Position numbers and translations under genes: made by a program
Notes under the pieces: generated by a model
What the model was told of the DNA's origin: nothing
Database searches by the model: none
The model's input: only the letters and a program-made list of their open reading frames with translations
Shown: piece by piece, positions 12,384-23,197 of the stretch
Position numbering within the stretch: the first letter of the stretch is position 1
Layout of the letters: each line of letters opens with the position of its first letter
Source of the DNA: Gongronella butleri
Lineage: Eukaryota; Mucoromycota; Mucoromycetes; Mucorales; Cunninghamellaceae
DNA: 64,000 nucleotides
Direction: 5' to 3'
Assembly: GCA_025201375.1 (NCBI GenBank)
Contig: JAIWZP010000011.1
Location: 558,001-622,000 of the forward strand

Positions 12384-14098
12384 ATGACGTCAAAGGCGCC
12401 TTCTGTTATTGTTCGTTCGCGCCACATCGAGAAACTACAGGTAAAAAAGTCCTTGAATCGCACCTTTGGGCCGCTTCTCGACTTTTTTTCAAGCGCACCA
12501 AGCACCCAGACGTGCTCAATTTGCTTTTTTTTTTTTTTTATTCTGCGTAGATATATATCAATACGTGCCACTTGGACGTCAAGGTGACGCGGCCGTATGT
12601 GGTCATCTCTATGGGAGGTACGAGCAAAAAAGACGCTGTTCTTGGCGAGTCACGTGAAAAAGAGGCACGGACGGGGCGGGGGCGGAGGCTGATCTCTTTT
12701 TTTTTTCTCTTTTTTAATTTTAGATCAGGTCTTCCAGACGTCGATTTCTGAGTTTATGGACGGCCGGTGGCACGAAGGATTCGAACTGACAGTGACATAC
12801 CACGCACAGCTGTTTGACACAGTGCAATTGGATGTGTACGACTCGTACATGCTGCTGCCTGATCGGCACGTGGGGCGTGCCGAGATCCGACTTAATCAGC
12901 TTGCTGGCATGCCAGACATGTTTAGCAATTATTACGAGATCTGGGATAAGAAATTGACGTCTGGCGCAAGCTCGCACGCCACGCGCAAGACGAGCACCAA
13001 AGCCAATGTTGGCGCATTGCATGCCAAGATTATCTATCGTTTCCAGCAGCCCTCGGACAATGACGACGAAGAGGATGCGCAAAAAATGCCCGGCAGCAAC
13101 AATGGCAGCAACATCAACGACGTGACCAAGGACCAGCGCTTCATGCGCCATTTACAGCGCGACCGCGGCGCGTCATCCATTCGATTCTGCAAATATGAGG
13201 ACGACCAGGACGGCAATGCGGGCGACGATAAGGCCAACTTGGATGTGAACGACGACGACGACGACGATCAGCAGAGCTCGCCGGACGACAGCGACGTCTC
13301 TGACCACGTCGATCCGCTACTTTTCTCCGTGCGACGCGCCAATTCGCTGCGCGCCGCGCCCGTAGCCACCAAACCGGTCGAAAAACGCAACAATGGCACC
13401 GAACAAACGCAAACATCCGTGCTGTCGTGGTTTAGCGACAAATTTGCACCTGCACTGGCCCCAGCGCCGGCCCCAGCACTTGCTCCGCAGGCCACGGTCA
13501 CCACGGCCACGGCCACACCCCCTGCTGTGCATCATCCCATCGGCCACGCCACCAATGACGACACCAATATGGCTGCGGCCTATGCAAGCCTCGATGCCTT
13601 TGGCGATCACGACGACGACAGCCTCAAATCATTCCCAATTCTCGATAAACTCGGCTCGTGGACCGTCGGCAAGGAGACAAACCAGGTGTTGCGTGCCATC
13701 ATGAAGCTGCTGCTTTCCATGGGCCAAGGCTACGAATTATCGCCGCTGCAGATGCTGACTGGGCTGACCGTCGTGGAAAAATTCTACCAGGATTTGCCTC
13801 GCGACCGCACGTGGGAAGTCGTCAATGATTTGACCGAGCTGCAGCTTGTGTCGCATTTGTGGCGATTCTCCATGGCATCCTATGGCTGGAAGGGCCTCAA
13901 TTTCATCGGCAAGGGCAATGGCTACCTGTCCGACGCCGTGCGCTCCCATTCGGACACCTTATCGGTCATGGAACATCTCGCCTTGCCCAAAGAAGACTTG
14001 CTCGCTTACGAATTCCGCGGCGAGGCGTTCCGTCCAAGCTATTTTGTCTCGCGCGACCGCGCAACCAACTCGATCGTGCTTGCCATCCGTGGCACCAT

Positions 14099-14138
<40 letters not shown>

Positions 14139-15315
14139 AAAAGAAAAAGAAAAAGAAAAAACATCGATTTTCGTAGGTGTGATGGCCAACTGACATTTCA
14201 TTTCATTTTTCTTTTTCTTTTTTTTTTTTTTTTTGTCATTAGAGCGTCCTTGATACGATGACGGACCTGGTATGCGACTATGAGCCCTGGAAGGGCGGAC
14301 TTGTTCACAAAGGCATGAAGGCGTCTGCGCTCTGGTTTTTCCACCACGTCGGCCCCAAGCTGATTGCCTATTGTAATGCGCACTCGACCTCTGCATTGTA
14401 CATCGTGGGCCACTCGCTTGGTGCAGCGACGGCGGCCATTTTGACCATCATGTTGCTGGATTACATGGACGAGTTCAAAAACGGAAAAGACACCGATTTC
14501 ACCCTGCAATGCTTTGGTTACGCGCCCGCCTGCGCGCTCAGTCTCAATCTCTCGGAGCGCTACAAGGTAAAAACGCGACAAAAGGCGGCACCACAAGAGG
14601 ATCATCGCCATCTCATTTCTTTTTTTTCTATTAGGATCACATTCAATCGATTGTTTTTGGCGATGATATTGTTAGCAAGCTGTGCTATGGCACGGTGATG
14701 GATGTCAAGCAGATGTTGATTGCCGGGTCCGAGGCAGCGCGGCACCTGGATCTTGGCGATCTCTGGTGGACGGGCGAGCCTATTTCCGAGGATTGGCGAC
14801 AGGCATTCAAGGAGGTTGCAGAATGCAGACGACGATGCTTAGAGTCGGACGAGAACCCAAAGCTTTTTATTGCCGGCAAGGTGTATCAATTCTGGCTGGT
14901 AAGAGCCCCATTGCCCTATTGTCATGTCCACGCCGGCTGACCTTTTTTTTTTTGAATTTTTGGTGTTTTGTAGGACCCGACGCCGAACAATGAGACGCGT
15001 GTGGTTGTCGAGCGCACGACTGCGGAGCGTGTGTCGCGCGAGATCATTTTGAAAAAGTCGACGATCCTGGATCACTTGCCAAACGTGTTTGATTTGTCGA
15101 TTTTCCGCGCCATGGAATCTGTGTCGCTCGAACCCGTATCGGCCGTCGTCGTCCCTGAAACCACACCCACCAAGACAAGCGAGTCGCCGCAGCAGCAACA
15201 ACGCCACCATCATCTTGGCGACCTCGGCGAACAACTCACCGAGTCAGAGCTCAAAAAGACGTCCAAGCGCACCGGTGGCGAGGGCCGCTTCATAGACGAA
15301 CAGTATACCCGCTGA
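12384..15315 (+). CDS. C2-domain class 3 lipase (diacylglycerol-lipase-like)
   Basis: Six exons (12384-12440, 12551-12617, 12724-14099, 14243-14566, 14635-14898, 14974-15315) give 809 codons with the frame closed. A C2-like beta domain opens the protein (NTCHLDVKVTRPYVVISMG to VGRAEIRLNQL). A long acidic, Ala/Pro-rich linker follows. The alpha/beta-hydrolase core spans about residues 350-650: LAIRGTM precedes the oxyanion region, YIVGHSLGAA holds the nucleophile at about Ser558, and CFGYAPACALS follows. The class 3 lipase fold with this spacing resembles sn-1 diacylglycerol lipases and related fungal lipases. No transmembrane helices are evident, unlike animal DAGL, so membrane contact would come from the C2 domain. 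The intron at 14100 begins with about 36 A. Substrate is inferred as diacylglycerol or another lipid; confidence in the fold is high. Confidence 0.88.
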
Positions 15316-15593
15316 GCGATGATTCCCTTGCCTCTTCTATTACTTATCCTATCATTAAACGTTCTTGCAAAGTTGCAATGACAATATGATATGCATATGA
15401 TTGCAAAAAAAAAAAAGGCACCGATGATATCGCAGCATTTACAGTACGATACCAACCATGAAATGTCCAGACTGGGGTACCGGTAATGCACGCGAACAAA
15501 AGAGCCAATTAAAAAAAAAAAAAGAATTCCAAAATTACGTGATGTTTAGCAACTAGCACTGCAAGAAAAACGTTTATTGGTTTTGCATGGATT

Positions 15594-16714
15594 TCACGCG
15601 TCTATTGGGTCAGGTAGTGACATGTAGGGTATCTGTGCGGGGTCGCCGTGCAGCAAATTCTTGTACACCTTGTAATGGTGATTGAGGCTCGGTTGCGTGT
15701 GGATTTTGTACACGGATCCCAGGCAGCCCGTCGTTGTCGGAATGCTGTAAAACACGCGACCAATGCGCGAGTGCACCAGCGCCATTGCACACCTATGTAT
15801 AAAAAAAAGGCGTCAGTTTTTTTTTTTTTTTTTGCTCTTTGCGTGTCATTTACATGGCGCAAGGTTCGTGTGTGACGTAGAGATCATATCCGCTGCACAG
15901 GTAGCCTGTCTGGTCGCTGTCGTCGTGTTTGCGCTTGCCGTCGCTGGCGAGATGTTGGCATTCGCGCGCAGCGAGCTTGTCAAGGAGATTCATAACGGCG
16001 TGGTGCAGCGGGTGGCCGTCATGGCGCGTGTCGTGTGCCTCCATGACCACGCGATTGTCCGCCGGGTTCACCAGTCGCGCGCGGATCGGCAATGCCGCGT
16101 CGACTGCGCCATCTGCAATGTTCTTTTTCGCCATCAAGTCGCGCATGTGGTTGAGCATGGTGTCAACATCTTCCTGTGTCCACTGGGGCTCTTGGTGTGG
16201 GTTCTCGCGGTACGCTAGTGGCCACAGCTTGTTCCATGCGTGCAATTGATCTTTTGTGCGCGGAGCGTGCGCGGGAACACGCGTCACGTACGGCTCAATT
16301 GAAATATCATGCTTGGCGGCCGTCAATTTGATTTGATCCGGTGTCAGGCATGACGTAGCGCAGATCAATGCTTCCAAAACAAACTGATCTGCTTGAAAAA
16401 CGACGTCAGCGCGTGCCAAATGAGCCCCAAATCCCCCTTTATTACCTGTCTCAATGTCCTTTGACCGCCGTATCCGCTTGCAATGGCTGACTTGTTGCAA
16501 CGGCGGGTATTGCTTCTCTATGAACCTACCAAAAATAAACAAAAAAAAGTTGGCGATCGTGTTGGTTTTGGTGGTTTTTGCTTTACTTTAACAATTTGTT
16601 CGTGTCTTTTGGCTCGACGCGTGTGACATACACGTCTGTTGTTTCTAGATCGCGCGTATGCTCTTCGGAGCGCACCTCCTGAAAGGGCCACTGGGCACGG
16701 GCGAGCAAAGGCAT
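15594..16714 (-). CDS. TAD3: tRNA adenosine deaminase subunit Tad3/ADAT3
   Basis: Non-catalytic partner of Tad2 in the enzyme that converts adenosine 34 to inosine in tRNA anticodons. ATG at 16712-16714 (MPLLARAQWPFQEV); stop at 15594-15596. About five exons. The N-terminal part (TTDVYVTRVEPKDTNKLLK) matches the Tad3-specific domain. The deaminase domain has HPLHHAVM, where the usual catalytic Glu of HAE is Val, the Tad3/ADAT3 hallmark. It continues with GYLCSGYDLYVTHEPCAM joined across an intron to CAMALVHSRIGRVFY; the two Cys bind zinc. It is convergent with the C2-lipase gene and shares a short upstream region with the lipoate-ligase gene. Confidence 0.95.
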
Positions 16715-17156
16715 CAGACAAAAAGGAAAGAATTGGAAAATAAAGACAGCCATGCAGTCGGAATGGCGACAGAGCAGGTCATCAGGGCGCCCATTGATTG
16801 GCCGGCACTGTGGGAATCTTTGGAACAAAGGAGAGACCTCGTGGCCCCTCGCCCGCCCCCTTCCTCGGTCCTGGTTGCCATGCAACCACAACAATATTTT
16901 TTTTTTTTTTGCTCGTCTTTTTTTTTCCGTGCGAGCTTCTTTTTCTTGCTTTATCTTTTTTTTTCTCACCCAGCCTTTCTAATACACTCAACGTAAAAAG
17001 TCAATAGCTAGTGTCGAGGAAAAGAGTCGCTGGAAAAGGCATTAGCCGGGGGCGGCGGCTCGATTTTTCTTAAATTGTTGAGCTGACCTTTTTTTTTTCT
17101 TTTTTTTTTTTTGCTGCCTACTTTTTCACTCTCTTTCCACGCCCCCTTTTTCGATA
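16715..17156. promoter_or_regulatory. Divergent promoter region between TAD3 and lipoate ligase genes
   Basis: About 440 bases between two divergent start codons, so both promoters must sit here. The lipoate-ligase side carries T/C runs (16897-16970 and 17089-17150) ending just before the ATG. A GGGGGCGGCGGC stretch lies at 17048-17058. No TATA box was recognised. Confidence 0.5.
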
Positions 17157-18616
17157 ATGTTTCTGTGCAGACGACTGCCGTTCAGCATGAAGCGTGCCTT
17201 TGGCCAAGTGTCAGCCTTTTCTTCGGCGTCGTCGTGGAACAGGCACCACGTGGACTGTTATATTTCGAATATCAACGACCCATATACCAACCTCGCTATT
17301 GAGGAGTGGCTCATGCGCACGACCGATCCGAAGCGGTATATTCTGTTTCTCTGGCGAAACAAGGAATGCGTCGTCGTCGGGCGCAATCAAAATCCGTTTC
17401 AAGAGTGCAATTTGCGATTTATGCGCGAAAACAGCATCCCTCTCGTGCGACGACGCTCTGGTGGCGGCGCGGTGTATCACGTAAGCAGATGCACTGCGCA
17501 AAACAAGGAACCGAAATGCTCATTCCTTTTTTTAAAATTGCGCAGGACATGGGCAATTCAATTTATACCATTTTCATGCCGCGTGAGGCGTTTTCCCGGC
17601 GCGCCAACGCCGAGCTCGTGACGCGCGCATTGCAGCAATTGGACCTGCCTGCGGCCGTCAATGAGCGCCACGACATTGTCGTCGACAATCACAAAGTATC
17701 GGGCAGCGCGTATAAACTGATCAGTGCGCGCGCCTATCACCACGGCACCATGCTCATTGACGCAGATACCCGGCTCCTCAAGGGCTGCCTGTCCAAGAAA
17801 TATATGAACAAGGTACGTTGGGCGAGAAAAAAAAAAAGAGGGAAAAAAAGAGGGAATTGGAGCGCAAACGCGCTGACACGGCGTCGTTTTCTTTTCTCTT
17901 TTTCTTTTTCTTGTAGGATGGCATGGAATCCAAGGGTGTGGCATCGGTGCCATCGCCTGTGACGAATCTGCGGGACTATTCGTACACGGTGGACCATCAG
18001 CAATTCAGCGAGGCGGTGCTGGATGAGTTTGTCAAGGCGTACAACGAGGGTCAGCAAGTGCAGGTCTGTTTAGTCACACAAATGTTGCCTTTTGGGAAAA
18101 AAAAAAAAAAAAGTGAGCGCTGACATGCATTGTTTTTTACCTTTTTTTTTTAGCCGGTGGTGATCAACAGCGTACAGCAGCTGCCAGAACAGGTGGAAAA
18201 GACCAGACAAGAACTTGCCAGCTGGGATTGGATCTATGGACAGACCCCTGAATTCACCTACAAATTGGCACGCGAATTCGATTGGGGTCATGTGGTAAGA
18301 TTATTTTTTTTAGAAAAAAAAAAGGGGGTCGCACGCACATCATGCTTATTTTTATCTCGTTATCTTGCCTTAGGACTTGTTTTTGCGCGCCAGGCATGGT
18401 CTCATCACGGAAGCAGTGGCGACAACCGATGCTGTGGGCGCCCATGAAGTGACGGTGGTCTCTGCCCTGGAGGTGGCCTTGAAAGGCTGTCGCTATTCAC
18501 ATGATGCGCCGCAGCAAGCCATTGAGAAGATCAACCAAGAGATCCCCGGACTCATCACCAATGAAAACATGGACATTGCATCGGAACTCATCTCCTGGCT
18601 GCGAAAGAGGCTCTAG
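17157..18616 (+). CDS. Mitochondrial lipoate-protein ligase (LplA/LIPT1/Aim22 family)
   Basis: Attaches or transfers lipoyl groups to lipoate-dependent enzymes in mitochondria. Five exons (17157-17480, 17546-17812, 17917-18063, 18154-18294, 18374-18616) give 373 codons. The N-terminus (MFLCRRLPFSMKRAFGQVSA) is basic and hydroxylated, like a mitochondrial presequence. Family motifs: NLAIEEWLM, LFLWRNKECVVVGRNQNP, VRRRSGGGAVYHD (lipoyl-adenylate binding loop, split by an intron), DNHKVSGSAYKL with the invariant Lys, and HHGTMLIDADTRLL. The C-terminal accessory domain (TPEFTYKLAREFDWG onward) is present, so the full-length ligase form is more likely than a bare transferase. Good confidence; the exact donor substrate (lipoate, lipoyl-AMP or lipoyl-protein) cannot be told. 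Confidence 0.93.
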
Positions 18617-18842
18617 AGTGCCAACCTTGCGCTCTTTTTTTTATTTTTGAACGATTCCCCCCTGTTTCCTTCTCTCACTCTCTTTTTACGCCATCTCCTC
18701 CCCTTTCAATTGCTAGACCATGAGACCTTTTATCTCAATAAAGGATGGACCTGTATATGAACTCTTTATTGATCTGCAATGGATCTTGTTCCTCTTTTTT
18801 TTTATCTTTCTTTTGCCATCTACTCTTCCCAACTGCAAAAGA

Positions 18843-19247
18843 ATGGGCTCATGCATGAGCCAAGACGCGTCAGCGGCCACGCAAGTATCCAATACAACAC
18901 GTTTCCAGAGGTTGCCAAAGTCGAGCGCGGTGAGGATGCCTTATTTTCCAAGAATACCGCAGTTTTATCTGCCGTCACCATACATGCTGCCTTGGTCGTC
19001 TTCGTCTATGTACCCCCATCGCGCGCCGCCCATGACAAGCGCAATGGCAAGCTCAATGGTCAGTCCAATGGCCAGTCCATTGCCTAGCTCAATGATCAGT
19101 CCATTGGCAAGTCCAATGCCCCGGTCAATGGTCAACACAATATCCAGTCCAATCAACAGTGCTTTGACATACCCATTCGCCAATCATGGCTATACGCCCT
19201 TCTTTTACGTGCCAAGTTACATGCCATTCCACTATGACACGCGGTAA
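18843..19247 (+). CDS. Small Ser/Pro/Met-repeat protein with MGSCMS start (hypothetical)
   Basis: Single-exon frame of 134 codons, 227 bases after the lipoate-ligase stop. The start MGSCMSQD has Gly2 and Cys4, a pattern compatible with N-myristoylation plus palmitoylation (inference). The middle is a degenerate short repeat (MASSMVSPMASPLPSSMISP, about 12 bases per unit at 19020-19160), and the C-terminus is aromatic (YTPFFYVPSYMPFHYDTR). The same frame continues upstream to an ATG at 18720, but that part contains an AATAAA-like site and reads as 3' UTR of the previous gene. No known domain. The repeat could keep a frame open by chance, hence moderate confidence. Confidence 0.45.
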   Translation: MGSCMSQDASAATQVSNTTRFQRLPKSSAVRMPYFPRIPQFYLPSPYMLPWSSSSMYPHRAPPMTSAMASSMVSPMASPLPSSMISPLASPMPRSMVNTISSPINSALTYPFANHGYTPFFYVPSYMPFHYDTR

Positions 19248-19758
19248 GACCTGGCTTTGCCTGAGCTGAAACAGCCAAAGGGCTGAGACGCGCATTGACC
19301 GGGCCCCTCATTGCATCATTGTTGCTAGATTCATGGTGCCTGCACCGTCCACAACATCTTTTGGCTTCCCTGGCATGATGTGAACAAAAAAATAAAAAAA
19401 TAAAAAAGAAACATCGGCATTTCTTCCGTGTGCGTCCATTGTGTTGCCATAGCCACGGGATGAAACGTGTAAACAGCCAAAAGACGGGCCCTTTTTATAT
19501 ACTTTGCGTGCTTGGGCCAAAAATTTCTGTCTTGTGATCAGAAATTTTTCTTCAATTGGCTTGGGATGAATCCGCCCCTTGGTTCATGCAAGAATTGTGC
19601 GACATGGCGATAATGTCTAGGAGGTAGGCCAACTTTTTTTCTGCGGCCCTTTAAAAAGGCCGCCAGCGGGGCCATCTCCGCCTTTTTTTTTTTCCATTCT
19701 TCTTTTTCTTTTCTTCCTTTTTTTCTTTTTTGTCTTTTTTTTTTTCATTCGCTGTCTT
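19248..19758. other. Intergenic region upstream of ZIP transporter
   Basis: About 510 bases. It contains A/T-rich stretches (19384-19410) and a long T/C tract at 19682-19748 immediately before the ZIP start codon, a likely core-promoter or leader element. No coding signal was seen. Confidence 0.45.
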
Positions 19759-21141
19759 ATGGAGATCCAGCTACTGAACAATTCAAAGGACAGCTGGATG
19801 CTGGTCTTCATATCCAGCTTGGCATGTATTCTGGGTGGTAAGACGAGCGACACAAAATGAAAAAAAACGACACACACCTCTGACCTTGTTCTTTTTTGCG
19901 TCTTTTTGCGCAGCTTCTATTGTATTTGTGGACAAGGTGTTGCCATGGCGCCGGACGTCTGTGCTAAAGAGCCGGACATTCCTTGCATCGTCCATGGCGC
20001 TTGCGTCGGGCGTGCTATTGTTATCATCGCTGGCGGTTTTGCTACCCGAGTCGCAAATTCGGCTTGGGTCAACGACGGATGCCTATGGCTGGTTTTTGGT
20101 CGGGGCACTTATCACGCTGGTCTTGACGCGCGTGATCCACTGGTGCACGCCGGACGCCATCCACGCATGCGGGTCCAACTCGCCCTCGCATGATCACTCC
20201 ACCATGTCGTCGTCTTCGTCGCTGCCTTCTATCATTGCCGCGCCTTCCACCCCGCAGCTCGTCACACCGACCTCTAAACCCGCGCAGAAATTGGTGCAAC
20301 CTGACTTAGTGACGATCGACTATGGATCGACGCTCGTGGCCGATGCCCATTTCCGCTTCCATGAACACCACCACCACCAGCATCACCAGCATCATCATCA
20401 TTCGCAGGATGATGAGGAAGCCCAATTGGCCCCGGAGCTGCACCATGACCACCACAATCACCATGATCATCATGGCCATGATCATGAAAACAGCGACAGT
20501 CAGCCATTGGACATTGAAAATGATCGTTTCCGTTTCTGGAGCATTGGCATCCAGACAGCCATTGCCATCTGCATTCACAAATTCCCTGGTATGAACAAAA
20601 AACGACGAAAAAGAAACAAATTTGGCTCATCTTTTTCGATTTTTTTCGCATTTTTTTTTTCTAGAGGGCATGATCATGTTCATTTCCAACCAGGCATCGT
20701 CGACGCTTGGTGTCAGTGTAGCGGTAGCCATGTCTATCCACAACTTGACCGAGGGCTTCATGATGGCCTTGCCCATCTATTATGCGACGGGTTCGCGGGC
20801 CTCGGCTTTTCTGTATGCGTCGCTGATGGGCGGTCTCTCGCAGCCATTGGGTGCCCTGTTCGGCTTGCTCACTTTCCAATCCGTCAACCAGGACCAGGAG
20901 GATAGACTTTTTGGCATCACTTTTGGTATCATCAGCGGAATGATGACTTTTATCACAATTCAGGTACGCAGAAAAAAAGAAAAACCAGGCATTGTCGTTC
21001 TCGAATCTCATTTTTTTTTCACAGAGCATGCTCCCGCAAGCGATCAAAGTAGATACCCCTCGCAATGGCCACGTCGTCTTTTTCTTCTTCATTGGTGTCG
21101 CACTCGTCGGGTTTGCGTCGATTCTAAAGTCGGGTGCGTAG
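19759..21141 (+). CDS. ZIP-family zinc transporter (Zrt3-like)
   Basis: Moves zinc or a similar divalent metal into the cytosol, probably from a vacuole or other organelle. Four exons (19759-19837, 19914-20588, 20665-20963, 21025-21141) give 389 codons. N-terminal helices contain LACILGGASIVFVDKVLP and SSMALASGVLLLSSLAVLLPE. A long cytosolic-type loop follows with a dense histidine cluster (about 20350-20480, HEHHHHQHHQHHHH and a second HHDHHNHHDHHGHDH run), a metal-binding feature of ZIP proteins. The core metal path is in the later helices: IAICIHKFPEGM and MSIHNLTEGFMMALPIYYA each supply His and Glu. The LCIHKFPEG/HNLTEG pair is close to Zrt3/ZIP11-type members (from memory). The protein ends VGFASILKSGA. 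Confidence 0.93.
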
Positions 21142-21697
21142 CAACACCGCTTGTAATATAGCCTTTGTGCATGCAGCTTTTTTTTTCCAAAGCAAAACAA
21201 ACCTTGATATCCCCCTCGCCTCGACCTGCTTTTTCTTGGCCATTTTGCCGTTTTTATTTTGTTTATCCCATCCCCCAATTGGCCTCATTTGATCAAAGTT
21301 GTTGTAAATAAAGCACGCGTCTTTTTGCTTTTTCTTTGTGATTAGCCTAGTACAACAAGTCAATTGCAATTGCAACGCCCCCGGCTCGTGTGCCAAAGCG
21401 TCCCTGCCTCCTCTGCGAGCGACTGTCGCCGAGCAAATGGACGCATGAGGGCTGACACTGCATGCATGAGCCAAAAATAAAAAATGAGCAGGCTCATTAA
21501 TATAACTTGCAAGCACCTGATTTGTTTCTGCCACTGAGCGGCGCGGACAGCACCGACATCTGGCACTCTACGATGTACTAGCGCGCCGACATCATGCATT
21601 GTGCATCCAAGTCCTGTTTTTTATTTTTTTATGATGATGACTCGTTCTATCATATGGCCGGCGTCCAGGACAAAAAGAAATGCGTCGCCAATTGGTC
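21142..21697. other. Convergent 3' region between ZIP and Erv41 genes
   Basis: About 555 bases between two stop codons of convergent genes. It holds probable 3' UTRs with T runs (21180-21187) and an AATAAA-like site near 21307. Frames on either strand show no protein signature. Confidence 0.45.
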
Positions 21698-23197
21698 TCA
21701 GACGCTCCTAAACAGATTATGAACGGGCGCGTATAGATTGGGATCTTCCTTGCCGCCTGTCCAAGCAAAACGCAGCGCGCGGTACACAAACCCGACAGTG
21801 ACGACGGAACCGCCAATAATACCAAAGAGGCGCACGACCAAATCGAACAATGAGCGGTGTGTCTCTTTGATGACCACCGTCACAGCCTCGAGATCGTACT
21901 TGAAAAAGATGCCAGGCACCACTTGTGCGGACAATTTCTCGGGGAACGTACGACGCGCATCCGTCACGGCATACTGGTTAGTCAGCAGCATCTTGCCGTG
22001 CTTGTCAAAATAGGTCGTCGGAACAACTGACAAAAAGTAATCAAACGCCTCAAAATCTACAAACAATCAACAATGAGCCGTGTGAACGCGTGTATTTCGC
22101 GTCTTTTTTTTTTTTTCTTACGTGTCTCGGCCACCTCCAGACTATTATCGAGCGGATTCACCAGACTGGGATAAAATTCGCCAAAGGAGAACTCGTCAAT
22201 GCGGTGCGTAAAGTTCATCACTAAAAAAAAAAAAAAAAGGTCAGCGAAACGCGTGTCTTTTTTTGTTTTTCGTTCATTTACCTGCGTGATCCGTGTGCTG
22301 TCCCTCTGTAGATAAAGAAAGCTAATTGAGCAAGCCGATTTCTCAGGGCGTGGGCACGTGATCTTACGGTATCCATGGCCGGCGGCCGTGATGTGAAGGT
22401 TGGCGGCTAGCTTGTTGGCTTGTATGGAGCCAAAGATACGGCATGCGCCCATGTCAATGGCGACCTTCGTATCGTACGCCTGTCCGCTCGCTGCCTTGAC
22501 AATCTCCTTGATATATTTCGGGTCATTCAGCGTTCTTGAAAATGGGGAGAAAAAAAAAGACAAAAAAAGGCAAAAACACAAAAAAAGACGCGTCAATTTC
22601 AATTGCACGCGCCATGCGCATAAACACACCGCTGACTTACTTGCCACTGTTGGCCTTGGTCGTGGAAAACTCGGTCTACAAGAAAGAAAATTCATCCACT
22701 GGCACTCATGACAAGCTATTTGACAGGATCGCCTTACCGGAATCATCTTCAAATTATCGGACAGGTGCAGCCGCTGGCCAGACACGTCGTAGACATGGAC
22801 AAGGAGCACTGTGAAAGAGTCCAATGAGTCAACTGTCGATCTTGGATGCGATGGACGCGTCCATTGAGCATGATTTGTGCATACCTGTGCATGGCATGGC
22901 GACCGTCAGGTCCATATTCACCTGTAGGCGCTTGTCTATGCTTGCGTCCAACGTAAAGTCGTATTGGACCTGAGTGCGGCGGTACCTGTCACAAAAAAAT
23001 GAGAGTTAGCCCATGAAACACCTCTTTTTACGAGTTTACACTTACTCTGACAGCTCGCTCCACGTAAGAAACAGCAAAAAGCAGGCGAGCAGCACAGACA
23101 GCAGCCCACCCTTCTCGCTTCGGCTCTGGTTGTCGGCCTCCACCTTGGGAAACGCATCAAAGACCACAGCTTTATCCGCCAGTCGCCGTATTGACAT
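21698..23197 (-). CDS. ERV41: Erv41/ERGIC2-like ER-Golgi cargo receptor subunit
   Basis: Component of the Erv41-Erv46 complex that cycles in COPII/COPI vesicles and retrieves ER proteins. ATG at 23195-23197 (MSIRRLADKAVVFDAFPKV); stop at 21698. About seven exons. N-terminal helix SEKGGLLSVLLACFLLFLTWSEL is followed by a luminal domain (VQYDFTLDASIDKRLQVNMD, MGACRIFGSIQANKLAANLHI, MNFTHRIDEFSFGEFYP). The second membrane helix is near the C-terminus (FGIIGGSVVTVGFVYRALRF). DAFPKV near the start and GGSVVTVGF near the end are family marks. The single N-terminal DAFPKV and the lack of Erv46-type Cys pairs favour Erv41/ERGIC2 over Erv46/ERGIC3, but I rate the subunit choice lower than the family. 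Confidence 0.88.
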
